From Phytophthora colocasiae (taxonomy: Eukaryota; Oomycota; Peronosporomycetes; Peronosporales; Peronosporaceae), in contig JAGKQI010000103.1 of assembly GCA_018806915.1 (NCBI GenBank), positions 310,001 through 374,000 of the forward strand: a DNA stretch of 64,000 bases, written 5' to 3'. A program made the position numbers and the translations under genes. Positions 1-11,045 of this stretch are shown piece after piece; position 1 is the stretch's first letter; each line of letters starts with the position of its first letter. Under the pieces are notes generated by a model. That model was given only the letters and a program-made list of their open reading frames with translations. It did not search any database and was not told the DNA's origin.

Positions 1-575
1 TGATTTGCTGGAAATCTAAGAGCGACTGTTGTGCCCGTTGCACCGGATCGAACTCGAGCGATGCTGCATGCTTTGCTTTCAATAGCTTTTTTTCACTCAG
101 GACAAAAAACAAATCTTAGCGATATTTGCTCAGACATACTCGTGCGATTTTTCTGTGGGGTGTTCGCCCCGACCACAGTTCGCATGAAAGGCCTATAGCG
201 AGAAGAAACCATTTTCAGAGCACGCGTGTTGACAGATGAGTAAGCCCCAACACAAGTAGCTATACTCGAACTGTTGTGAAGTGAGGCGCACAAAAGCCAA
301 TAGCAACTTGAGCCAAGTGCGTTATATCAAGGCTGAACTCCACCTAGTGCGGCGTCGTCGTGATGTATCGAAACTCGTCGTACCCACTTACTGCTGACTC
401 TATCCAGCTTGTCGGAAGTTGCCGTTGAAGCAGGCAGCCAATCAGAGCGCCTCCCACTCTCTGGATACCCAGGGGCTGTCCACCTGCACTGTACTGTGCG
501 CAACCTTCATCATCCGAAGCTCAGAAGTTCCGCGGCCTCACTACTCCGTACGCGCTCGTGGCCTCTCCTATCGGC
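1..575. other. Intergenic left edge
   Basis: No gene is supported here. The short open frames are not ATG-initiated or have no recognisable composition. The last 150 bases are probably the promoter and 5' leader of the receptor gene that starts at 576. Confidence 0.5.
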
Positions 576-3500
576 ATGAGCGAGCGTCGTGACGCGGGCC
601 CCGATGCGTCGCTCTCAGATGAACAGGAGGCGCGACTTCAGCTCGCTGGTTACCTGTCCAGTGCGCTGTCGCTCGTCGGGACGCTCTACGTGCTCATCCA
701 TTTCGGTTACGTACACTGCTGCAGGACGCAGAGTCTAGAGACATTCACGCCGACGCAATTGCCGTTCCAATATCAACGTCGTCGTCAACGCAGTCGCTTG
801 GACTTCATGGATAAACTCGTGTTGGTGCTGGCGCTCTTCGACCTCGTCACCATTACGGCGCGCGCCGTGGGCCGCAGCGTCGTACACGACTACGCACTAT
901 GCAGAGCACAGGCTGCGGTCATCCAAGCGGCGAACCTGGCTAGCTGTCTCTGGATCTGCTGCATGGCGTACAACCTCTATCGCTGGATTGCAGGTGGTGA
1001 GTCGGATGCCACGCGACAGAAGAGGTTTCCTTTGTTTTTGGCCGTAGCGGTAGTGCCAGGAGCAGGGTTCGTGATCTTCCACCTTATGAGTGCGTGGTTG
1101 GTGATTGCAAGAGTTGAAATAATGCCGGTATTGATTTTGTGGTTGGTTTTGTGAGTTTGCAGCGAATAAGTACGGCGATGCGACCTTCTACTGCTGGCTG
1201 GACGAAATCCGCTACATGTTTCTGAACTTTTATATCTTCTACCTGCTCATGATCGTCTTTAACTTTGTGCTTCTTGCACTCATCCACTTTAACATGAAGC
1301 AGCGAGTTGCAAGGTAAGCTTACCATTTCGAAACATTTATTATCGTTTGAAAATTAAGTTTTACCTTTTGGCAATTCCTTCAGACACGACACTGTGGAGG
1401 CCGATACGTCCTCCATGCTGATTCGTCGCAAATTGTTACTCTACATCGTCGTGTTCATTACTCATCGCACACCGATGATGATTTATCGCTGTAAGTTTGC
1501 TGTATTGTTTTGATTCGTGTAGGATAAAAGGAAAATGACGTTTTTATTGGAAGGTTTTGAAGCTGGAGGAATGGGCAGTTTGAGTGTAGGCCTCGCCATG
1601 CAGGTGATTCAAGATTTAAATGGTTTCTCCAACTCGATTGTGTACGGGGGAATCTGCCGCAGACGCGTGAAGGATCTACCACCGCCTCGTGAGTGCGAAG
1701 CCGAAAGTGTATCTTCGCCGACAGAGAGTATTATGGGCGGATACGTTGTAAAGAAGCGAGCAACTGAGGATGAACACGAGGGCATTGTTCGTTCTTCAGC
1801 GAAGATTGGGGCAACCTTGACCCAATCAGGCCGAAATATGTCCTGCGAGTCAGATAGTGGAGATTCGAGTGCGGACAGGAATACCTACTCACGCAAAACT
1901 CAAGAAGAGCACGGGTACAGCTACCGTACGTGGCAGCAGCGCTTACAAAAGAGATTTTCGCTACATCATGCGCCGCCGCCAGCACCCATCGAGCCCAAAA
2001 AGATATCGATCTTCGCTTCAACGTTCAACATGGGTGAGAAAGATGTCAACGAGCCCGAACTGGTAAATTGCTGTTTGTATTTTTCCAAGTAATTATGACC
2101 AACTCAAAACGTCTATTTGGCAGCGTGAATGGATTCCACTAGGGAAGGATGTGTACGTGATCGGGGTACAAGAGTGCATGGACCTCATGGACCTACAGAT
2201 TAAGATTCTTCGTCACTTGGTCTCGGGGTCCACAGGTAAATACGTGCACTACTCACGGGAAATTGGCAAGCGTGCGACGGCATTGGGATATCACGGCTAC
2301 ATTGCCCTCTGTATTTTTGTACGAGCGACAGCAGTGGCATCAGGTCGCTTTCGCATGCCACACAGACAAAGCAGCAACAAAAACGCCCAAGAAGTCTTTC
2401 GAGGCAAGTCATTGCTGCTTTTTGGTCGCGCGTCGAATAAAGGAGCTGTGGGTATGTCGTTCCGGTTTGATGAGACGTCGTTCGCTTTCGTAACCTGCCA
2501 TTTGGCGTCGGATTCCTCAAGTTTGAAGCGTGCCTTGCGAAAGAAAAGCTCCAACGCCGTCTTACAACATTCAAAAGGGGGCGATAGTGTGGAGGCGAAC
2601 CTACTCAACGCTGCCAGGAGTAGCGGTGGTGACAGTGGTGGTAGTAAAAATTCTGTGTCTGAATCTGCGGCGACAGAAGCATATCAACCTCCTTCCAAAG
2701 TAGAACGGAGAAACCAAGACGCAATGGAGATTCTGCAGCAGCTCTATCTGGACGAAGAAGACTACGGCTTTGGTTTCCCACATTTGCACCACCACAGCTT
2801 CATTCTCGGTGATTTTAACTACCGCATGACACGCAAGGGAGCAACGCCAATGGACATGTTGGAGATGCTTGTGAATGCTGGGACGGAATTCCACCACACT
2901 AGTGAAGACGTTTACTCGATGGATCTGTCTCCGTGTTCGCCAGCTATGCTTCAAACATCGAGGAGCGAAGTATCTGCACACGCAGAAAGTGACTTCCGAC
3001 AATGCATAACACCAAAAATGCAAAGCCCAACCCCGATTGCAATAGCACGGAGAAGCCACCGACGACGTACAGGCACATCAACAAGTAACAGCGGGAGTAG
3101 CTCGGCGCCGTTCGTACTGAGAACATTGGTTGAGGAGCACGACGAGCTATTCCAGTTATGCCGCTCACAACAAGTATTCCATGGGTTTCAGGAAAATGAG
3201 ATTATGTTCTTCCCGACATTTCGCCGCATTCGAGGACATGCGCTACGGGAACCGTTTGATGCGGTCATGTTTCAACAGAACTACTCCCTTGCAGCAGCCC
3301 ATGGTGGATATCGAGTGCCATCGTACACAGATCGCGTCTTCTATAGTTCATTGGCTGGCATGCAGGATTCCCTTTCATGTCTGTCGTACGACTCTTGTGA
3401 GGGAGTGACCTCTTCAGACCACAAGCCTGTGTCCGCGTGCTTCGAGGTGGCACTGCTCGCTTCGTCTCAAAAACCTTCCACAGTAGCAGAGGACGCGCTA

Positions 3501-4232
3501 TGGAATGCGAACTCGACAGACGCGAACCCCATGATCCTCCACGCTGACAGGACGTTATCTGCTGCCCGGATGAAAGATGTTCCAGGAGCTTGTGAACTCC
3601 GTCTTCGGATTGAGTTCCGTTCTATCCATTGGCTTGATGCAGTCGATTCTGCTCTATTTGACCGTGCTGAGCATATGCAGTTTGGTTTTCTCTTCCCACT
3701 GCCATGTGAAGATGTCTTTGCTCACCAGCGCAAGCTACATGAGGTGGCTGAGCATTTAACTTTTGGCGGAACCGACAGCGGGAATACAGGGGGCATGGGC
3801 TTCGCGTCAACTATAACGCCCACTTCCAACTTTCACACTTTGAAGTGGCATGAGTTCGTCAATAGTGGCCTACGATACCACACAATGGCGGGTGCGTTAG
3901 GTCGCAAGCATGTGGCTGTGGTGCTTCGCTCGCTGGGCCGGGGTCGTTCCTTGTCAAAAACCTCTTCAGCTTCGAGGCTACTTGGAGGAAGCTGTTCACT
4001 GTCGCCGCATACCAGCACCAATTCCATTGCTTCCACATGTTCACCGACACCTCACAACAGCTCCATAGGCTCATCCTCGTCATTCGCATCAGATAAGCTG
4101 TTTGGTCACGGCACGTTCTGTGCCGAGGGCATGAGCAAAAAGCGTGAGGTATGCGTACCATTGACACTTGGAGGGAGACTGCTGGGCCGCCTCCAACTAC
4201 GGGTGTCACTGCAAATACGTCAAAAGAAATAG
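576..4232 (+). CDS. GPCR-INPP: 7-TM receptor fused to inositol polyphosphate 5-phosphatase
   Basis: Rebuilt as five exons, 576-1089, 1163-1313, 1384-1490, 1590-2062 and 2124-4232 (1117 aa); all introns are GT..AG and every join keeps frame. The upstream GTG at 558 is not a eukaryotic start, so the ATG at 576 was chosen. Residues about 26-250 form seven hydrophobic helices, the last around LAMQVIQDLNGFSNSIVYGG. After a charged linker comes an INPP5 catalytic domain opening with FASTFNMGEKD, then VYVIGVQEC, GDFNYR (about 644), PSYTDR (about 814) and SDHKP (about 846), the catalytic signature of Mg-dependent 5-phosphatases. The reaction would be removal of the 5-phosphate from inositol phosphates or phosphoinositides at a membrane, presumably under receptor control. 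Receptor-enzyme fusions ('GPCR bigrams') are known in oomycetes and include GPCR-INPP. The serine-rich tail after about 1000 is low complexity. Ligand and G-protein coupling cannot be inferred. Confidence 0.9.
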
Positions 4233-5276
4233 CACTTGCTCAAACGACTAGAAATGAATAGTCGACCACGGGCTTTAGTATTGTACAATAGTAATCCCTG
4301 AAGTCATACAGTCTACTACAAGATGAATTCGTAAATCACGTGGTATTTGCAAGTAACTCTAAACGAATGCAAGGGACAACTTACATATTCGTGCGTTGTA
4401 AGAATCGATCCATGCCGAGAAAAAATCGCCAGTCGATTTGACTGTGCATGGTAAAATAGGTACTCAAAAGCCAAAAAAACTCATAGTACCTGCAGCGGAG
4501 AAATCAGCTCGATGGATTTGAGGTCCCGCTCAACGAGTTTGCTTGTAAAAATATCGCTCGCAGCAAATCACGACAGGCAAAAAGTTTTAGTCTTCGATGA
4601 CTCATCAGTGATAGCAATATGATACACACCTGGACTGTAAACAGAAACAAGCTTGACACTAATTGATTGAGCGGCATAAAGTCCTTGAATTTGTTATGCC
4701 ATGCACATCCCTTGATATCTTAGTCAAGTGCATCAAATCCGCGCCAGTCTACAGTAAGCAATAAAAGATATCGATTACATTTAACTCTTGAATACGTACC
4801 TCAGACTCGTTGACTCTGACCGGGGGAAAACCTGTCAGTGGATCAAAACTAATAACATATCAGTAGTGCAGTTGAGCGATCATCTGCATGCTGTAGAATA
4901 AACTGACAGTGCATCTTGCGCATCGATAGAGCGTTTCCCACTTTTGGAAGCTGTGACTCCGTCCTTTAAACGTGAACAACGTTACGAAGTCTCCACGTGC
5001 AGGTTAAACTAAGCGCGTCAGCTTGCAACGATTACCCTTCCCACAAACAATGTGAAACGTGGCGATGCAGAATGCAACCCCACTCATTTTTGCCTTCATC
5101 ACATCAGATCAGCCTTGAAAAAAAAGTGTAACGATTCCGTGCAGCAACATTTTTTCTTCCATCCTTGTCCCGTACTTCACCCTCTCCTCAACGGATATTT
5201 CCGACCGCGAGATGATAAACAGCACTTTGAAACCTCAACTATCCATGCGTGAAACCACGCCATTACTCGTGGACCA
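4233..5276. other. AT-rich intergenic stretch
   Basis: About 1 kb downstream of the receptor gene with no ORF over 70 codons and no recognised repeat. Probably the 3' UTR and spacer. Confidence 0.5.
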
Positions 5277-5327
5277 CATTCAGATAGACATCATACCACG
5301 AGTCGTGGTATGATGTCTATCTGAATG
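5277..5327. repeat. Perfect palindrome, 24-bp arms with 3-nt spacer
   Basis: Left arm 5277-5300 begins cattcagatagacatcatac and right arm 5304-5327 is its exact reverse complement, separated by AGT. As DNA it can form a cruciform and as RNA a fully paired 24-bp hairpin. It lies in an AT-rich gene-free stretch. No matching transposase or target duplication is visible. Confidence 0.9.
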
Positions 5328-7819
5328 TCGTCAAAATTCCATAGCGCTTATAATATAAGCATATATATTATATGGTCGAGGCCAGCATGTGATCAAGAAA
5401 ATAGCCACACGGCGCGTTGATCTGTCCATTTCAGTGCGCAGCTACTGTGTCTGAAATGCTCAGGCGTCCCATTTCCCGGCATTTCTACTGGAGACATACC
5501 TTCAGGCATACTTCACAAATAATTTAGCTATCTGCGTACCGCAATGTTATCGAGATTCAGCGATATACCCTTACCGAAAGGACAAACAGCGCTTTCCTCC
5601 AGATAGGTGCTGTTCTTGCAGTGCAACTTACACTGCGCTGCTTACACAAAAGCAAGCCCCAACCAAGCCGGACGAAAATCCTGGGTCTCGACATGTGTCC
5701 CATGTGTCGTTTCTGCGCATGGGATCTCGCTTCAGCGTTCAGTACAATGCATTTTTTAACGGCGTGTTGCACGGCTGCAACGACTGCGTTCGCCAGCTAT
5801 CTACGGTGCCAGTTTTGGTACTGGTTACACTAAGACGCGAAGTGGCGGAAGCCTTCTTTACAGCCGTTTCATCCTGGACCTCATTTACAACCTCAAGAAA
5901 TCGTCAAAGGGTAAGCGCCACGCAGGGAACGGTAGTGCTGGAGGTGCATTTGACGTTTCTTCCCTGGAGAAGTGGCTCGATCGCGTGAAAACTCGTTGTG
6001 TACGTTACGCACAGCGCTGTCAACGGCTTCCGTCTGACCACGTTAGGTAGAACTGCTGAAGCATGAAGCAGGGTTCTGCTATGGAGGTGGGGAGATACTG
6101 TAGGTGCCGTACAGCCACACAAGCAGTCGAAGCTCGCAACATGGATGCGCGCAAAACAGTCGCGGCGCAAGTGACACGCAGCGTCGTAGCCGCGCACTTC
6201 AAGGAGCCAAGGAGACGCAGTGAAGGCGCATGGATCGTCTATGTGTGTTAAGTGGCCCGTTAGATAACGTAGATCGGACTTGGTCCGTGATGCTACTACA
6301 CGTACATGTCCAAAGCAAACTGTTTGACACACACAAACGGAATTTGACGGGAAAAAACTGCATTGAGATAGCTCTAAAACTAGTGCATTCGCGTCGATGA
6401 TCTCAAAATTGAATCGCGTCCGATCTTCCATAGTGACGTTGTGCATGTCTGCGTGGCAGTGGCGCTACATAGCACGTGTATGCTCCAGTAAACGCCGCTG
6501 TGCGCTTCTCTGCTGCCTCAGGCGCAGAATAAAAAATTTTCTTAAATTTCTCCGACCGACCGACCGATATTTTCTTCACCGTTCATATAACACACAAATG
6601 GATTAGTCAAGCTCAAAACGACCGACATCGTGGGATCCCACGTTGCTGCACGTTGACCTGACCCACGGGAGACTCCGCTGGAGAGTACCCACTAACGAGC
6701 AATTCAATAGTGCCACCAAGGTTGGATATTCGCGCACAAAACTGGCTCAGGTCGTCGTGGGTTGGGCCCGCTTGAGCGCTCACACATCACGAGAGAGTCT
6801 GCATCGCAACAGAAACCTTACGCTTGCACTGTCGTCAACGCTATCCGCCCACTATATTTGGCTCCCGCAGCGGAAAATGCTGGAACGGATGTCTCTGTTA
6901 AGTCGCCACGAACATTTAATCTGACAAAAGATGGAGTCTAAGCTTTTAAACGACAGAACCGGGTGTCTACTTGCAGTCTGCAATTTGCAAATATTTATTT
7001 ATTTCCATTCAAAACCTAAGGATATACTTGACACAGCAGAGTTGGTGGCCCACCTCGTTCGCGCACTTCGCCAAAATGCTGCTGTTAACGCGCCCATATC
7101 ATGTGCTTGTCGGCGCTGCAGCACTGCAACGCACATCCGTCCACAAGTCTGCGACGTGAACGCATGCGGACGTCGAGCAATAGATGGATTGGCCACCGTA
7201 CGACCACTAGTATTGCATTGCATCGCTGCTGCTTCGCAGCGAGAATGAGTACATTTACGTTGTCATTCACGCGCTTGGTATGAGATCGCGCGATGATCCG
7301 TTGGAAAATGGCGAACTGTTTCAGCTGTGCACTTACTAACTAAAAGTACTATTTCACCCAGCTTCTGCCCCTTTCGGCGTCACACCTCCACGTCTTGCAG
7401 GATTTCCACGTACCTTACACAGTTCATCTCCTCGTCTCGCGTTGCACCGTGCAGGATCACCAATGATAGTATCGTCTCCGCTATATTTTTTATCACCGAC
7501 ACCGGCAAGATCTCTAATTTGCGGTGTGCGTTTCTCGCCGGTGAAAATACTAAGGCTTTGTAGGGCGCGTGGGTACCAACTTGTGTCTCGTCCCGCCGGC
7601 GTGGGCGAAATACAATCTTCTGGACCGTACGCTCCCCTCTCGTGGCAGTCGGGCCTCATTCAGCAATTCGCCCAGTGTCCCGAAAAGCGAAGTGAGAAAA
7701 AAAAATACACACAGCGGAAGACAGACGTCCACCAAGGTGGACTTGACGATCTCGCTGCATAGATAAGCAGAACGCTGCCCAAGCCCCACCAAAGTTTAAC
7801 GGAGCTCTCTTGTGCCGCT
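5328..7819. other. Gene-poor region with unassigned fragments
   Basis: No intact gene is supported. Around 5790-6050 a + frame reads YGASFGTGYTKTRSGGSLLY and continues with lysine-rich sequence before stops, so a decayed gene or exon is possible but I do not recognise it. A 180-codon minus frame at 5904-6446 is cysteine-rich and looks like a non-coding shadow. The part after 7300 is likely upstream sequence of the next gene. Confidence 0.4.
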
Positions 7820-7833
7820 GCTCATTGCGACAA
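7820..7833 (+). promoter_or_regulatory. Possible oomycete initiator (GCTCATT-type)
   Basis: GCTCATTGCGACAA starts with the GCTCATT core of the oomycete Inr and lies about 50-65 bases before the ATG at 7885. The downstream FPR half is poorly matched, so this is a weak call. Confidence 0.25.
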
Positions 7834-7884
7834 GGACAGGCATCAACTCTCCGCCGCTTGGCGACACGCACTCAGTCTTCAATA

Positions 7885-9567
7885 ATGAGCAGGATCAATC
7901 AAGCGCAGGTCGGGACGGCGCCACGCGCACATGAGGATAGCCGCCATCCACCACAACTGCAAGATCGACTTGAGTGCCAGACCACAACGACAGCTTGGTC
8001 TCCAGCTTCACCCTCATACGCCTCGAGCGACAGTTTACTAGTCACGCCATTCAGCGACGCCATTGCCGAGGCTGCGGCGCTCAGCGCCCCTACGATGCAG
8101 CGTGCCATTGGCAACCACCACACCAGTAGCAACAGCAATCGCAGCCCAGACAGGGGAGTCGCACTCAAGAATGAACCTCGCGCTTCGATGATGGCGGCAT
8201 CCCCCTACGAGTTAGACCGCGACATGATGGGTATGCTTGCCAATAACTGGAATCTCAATGGCGGTCCACCGCACGCACCCGTTGCGAATTGGGGCTTTGA
8301 GCCCACACCCACAGAGACACGTACGTTCTACGATCCAGACGTACTCATGACCAGCGCAAGCAACCAACCTGCTCAACTTTCAGGATCCATGATGATGACG
8401 CCGTCTGAGAGTGCTCGTATTATGGGCATGCCAATGTCGGAGCAACACTTTGGAGACAACCCAATCATGACTAATACCACCAACATGCAACAGCCGATGA
8501 CCGTCACAATGGGCCCATTCAACAGCGTGGATAGCGGCTTCGTGATGCCGTACCAGGACTGCGCGACCCTGCCCGTGGGCGACTTTCCTCTTTACGATGG
8601 CGGCAACACATACAGGCCTGCTTTTGGTAGCGGTAGTATGCACCAGTTCACACCCGCAGCGACTCACGACGTGGATAACCAACTGTTGATGGACACCACA
8701 TTTCAGGATGTCATGGGCGCCAACAACATGCCTACACTATTTAACGAGGTGGCCCAGCCTTCTGCCGTCTCCATGACGGCTATCAACGGCGGATTTGAGA
8801 TGCCCGATTTGTCATTACACGACGACGATGACAGCGACTGGAATGGGTCCTCATCCGGGTTTTCGAATGTCTCGTCGTCCCCTATCGCTAACAATACGCT
8901 ACTCAGATCCTCCTCATCGACGGTAACGAGCACCTCTGCAGAGTCTACACAGCTGACACCGATGAACAAATTATCTAAGGAAGGTATGAAGAAACCTAAG
9001 CGGATACGGAGGCTTTGCTCTGTTGCCGGATGTGGCAAGCGTGCACGGTCTCAGGATCTGTGCATTGCTCACGGCGGTGGCCGTCGATGTATGGTTGAGG
9101 GATGTGAGAAGAGCAGTCAAGGAGGCAACATGTGTATTAAGCATGGAGGTGGCAAGCGCTGTAAACATCCCGGTTGTGACAAGGCTGCACAAACCAACTC
9201 GTTGTGCAAGGCTCATGGGGGAGGCCCGCGCTGCCAGTTTCCAAGGTGCACCAAAAGTTCTCAAGGTGGCGGTTTCTGCCGGGCACACGGAGGAGGTAAG
9301 AGATGTGCTGCTGAAGGATGCAATAAAGGGACCCAAAGAGGAGACTTTTGCGCACTGCACGGCGGATCTCGCTTCTGCGAGGTCTCAGGCTGCATGCGCA
9401 ACGATCGCGGTGGAGGCTTTTGCGCGCATCATGGCGGAGGCAAGCGATGTAGCATCGCTAATTGCAATCGCTCTTGCAGGCGAAATGGCTTATGCTCGAC
9501 GCACCTCCGTTTACTTGGGCATGAGACCAGCGGCAATGTTGCCACTTTACGTAGTAGTAATTTATGA
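7885..9567 (+). CDS. Cys/His tandem-repeat protein of the oomycete 'WRKY19-like' family
   Basis: A single exon of 560 aa from the ATG at 7885; the open frame runs further upstream only from a TTG. The first 370 residues are low-complexity, rich in Met, Ser, Asn and Thr, with no hydrophobic segment. A basic KKPKRIRR stretch precedes seven tandem repeats of about 24 residues, pattern C-x4-C-x9-C-x2-H followed by GGG(K/R)R, for example CMVEGCEKSSQGGNMCIKHG. Each repeat supplies one Cys3His set suited to zinc binding. Databases often label such oomycete proteins 'WRKY transcription factor 19', but no WRKYGQK motif is present, so DNA binding is only possible. It is paralogous to the protein at 30161. 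Nuclear location is inferred from the basic patch. Confidence 0.85.
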   Translation: MSRINQAQVGTAPRAHEDSRHPPQLQDRLECQTTTTAWSPASPSYASSDSLLVTPFSDAIAEAAALSAPTMQRAIGNHHTSSNSNRSPDRGVALKNEPRASMMAASPYELDRDMMGMLANNWNLNGGPPHAPVANWGFEPTPTETRTFYDPDVLMTSASNQPAQLSGSMMMTPSESARIMGMPMSEQHFGDNPIMTNTTNMQQPMTVTMGPFNSVDSGFVMPYQDCATLPVGDFPLYDGGNTYRPAFGSGSMHQFTPAATHDVDNQLLMDTTFQDVMGANNMPTLFNEVAQPSAVSMTAINGGFEMPDLSLHDDDDSDWNGSSSGFSNVSSSPIANNTLLRSSSSTVTSTSAESTQLTPMNKLSKEGMKKPKRIRRLCSVAGCGKRARSQDLCIAHGGGRRCMVEGCEKSSQGGNMCIKHGGGKRCKHPGCDKAAQTNSLCKAHGGGPRCQFPRCTKSSQGGGFCRAHGGGKRCAAEGCNKGTQRGDFCALHGGSRFCEVSGCMRNDRGGGFCAHHGGGKRCSIANCNRSCRRNGLCSTHLRLLGHETSGNVATLRSSNL

Positions 9568-9756
9568 ACTTAAAGTTTAAAAAAACTTCGACGAGTAGGT
9601 GTACTAGTGCTGATCTCCTACTTCTGTAATTCAGAGCTGGCAGCAAGCACTACGCAGCGTGCTGAATCCTAAAAAGTTTCGCTTCTTGGCGAATATATCT
9701 CGCCTCGAATCAGGTACGTGTATCGAGATTTGTGTAGCCGCATTTCCGACCTGATA

Positions 9757-10715
9757 CCGTAAATGACAGAAAGACACACTCAGCGACGTGCTCGAAAATG
9801 CTGTCATCGCAAATCGCCGAAAATGCTTCTTTGTGTCATGTCATGGCGTCGAAAATGCTTCTTTGTGTCATCTATCTAAATGGCTACACTTCTACTGCAT
9901 TCAACGACTAAAACTCCTCATGTCTTTCTAAGTCTCTGTCGCACTGTTGAGAAATCAGCGAGCTGTAGATAGAATCCATTGTAAGCTTCTCAAGGTGAGC
10001 GTAAAATGCGCTCAAGTCACCTGATCCAGTCCACGGATTCAGCCCACACACGTCAAACGACCTCTGAATGTACCTGTTCGAGATGTTTTCACAATTGAAA
10101 GTCGCGTAGGCAGATTCATTGATTTGCATAAACAATCTAATTGTCTTCATACTGCAATACATCAACCGAAGGCTGCTGAGGTACAGGATACATGTTTCAC
10201 TCGTCTGCCAATGTTTTTCTGTAAAAAGCACTGTGGAGGCTTTATAGGACGCCCATTTTCGCTTAAGTGTACCGCCAAATGTTCCCCGAAAAACTCTGAA
10301 GCGCTACAATACCGGAGCTTGTTTGCCAGCATAATATCACAGTTAAAAAGCATACATCCAGCTAGCCTAAACAGTAAGGTGTTCTGCTGAAGACAAGCTG
10401 AAAAAGTGCGAGTCCATTATCACGTATGGGTGCCGTCGACAGCGACACACAAGTCCATTATCACGTACGGCCGCCAACGATAGTCACGTACGAGTCCACC
10501 GTCACGTACGGCGACGAATGGTACTTTTAAATTGAGATATCACTCAGGACCCATGACACATCACGAAAATGCCATATGTGTTATGTCATCAGACTTTCGT
10601 GAAAATGCTTTCAAATGTCATCGCAACGCGCCGAAAATGCTTTTATCTGTCATTTTTAACATAAAAAATACGAAAATGCTTCTTTTTGGCGGGTGTGTCT
10701 TTCTGTCATTTACGG
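9757..10715. mobile_element. 959-bp TIR element flanked by TA, with direct subterminal repeats
   Basis: Perfect 23-bp terminal inverted repeats (ccgtaaatgacagaaagaca plus three bases) lie at 9757-9779 and 10693-10715, each bordered by TA, which fits a Tc1/mariner-like target duplication. Inside both ends the motif GAAAATGCTT(C/T) with a nearby TGTCAT recurs (about 9796-9862 and 10566-10680), in the same orientation at both ends. A further set of TCACGTACG copies sits at 10469-10510. It is most likely a non-autonomous derivative; the class is not certain. Confidence 0.7.
9908..10231 (-). pseudogene. Possible transposase C-terminal fragment
   Basis: An open minus-strand frame inside the 959-bp element, without an ATG start. 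It contains SFDVCGLNPWTGSGDLSAF followed by an acidic, leucine-rich end. The SF..CGLNPW string resembles the end of some pogo/DDE_1-type transposases, but I see no DDE catalytic residues. It may be the tail of the parent element's enzyme. Confidence 0.25.
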
Positions 10716-11045
10716 TAATAAGTTGCCGCATTTTTGGAATACCAATTATTAATACCGGTACAATTGTTTGGTGGATTTGCGCCCGCGTTAAATGCTGACG
10801 AGTTCGCATGCATGTTTACTGTGGGCTTCTATATAGTGTTTTGTACGTCTTAACCTTCGTAGGTGTTGTAGTATTGTGAAAGTGAACTATCTTACAGTTA
10901 GGTCGGATTTATACTGGGATAGCAAAATATCTCGTTAGAGTGACCACACCGGTGGTTGCTGTTGCTATCCTATATTTGGCAGCGAAACCACATGTTCTCT
11001 AGCTGTTAGCATCAGCCAGTGTCGGCTAATAACTACGTTGAAGCT

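Noticed and set aside
93..293. 66-codon minus frame at the left edge
   Set aside because: No domain, no context and cysteine-rich shadow-like composition.
5277..5327. Intrinsic transcription terminator
   Set aside because: The genome is eukaryotic and no T-tract follows.
5904..6446. 180-codon minus frame
   Set aside because: No family resemblance, erratic composition and many Cys/His; more likely chance in decayed DNA.
7885..9567. WRKY transcription factor label
   Set aside because: No WRKYGQK core; only Cys3His repeats that gave rise to the database name.
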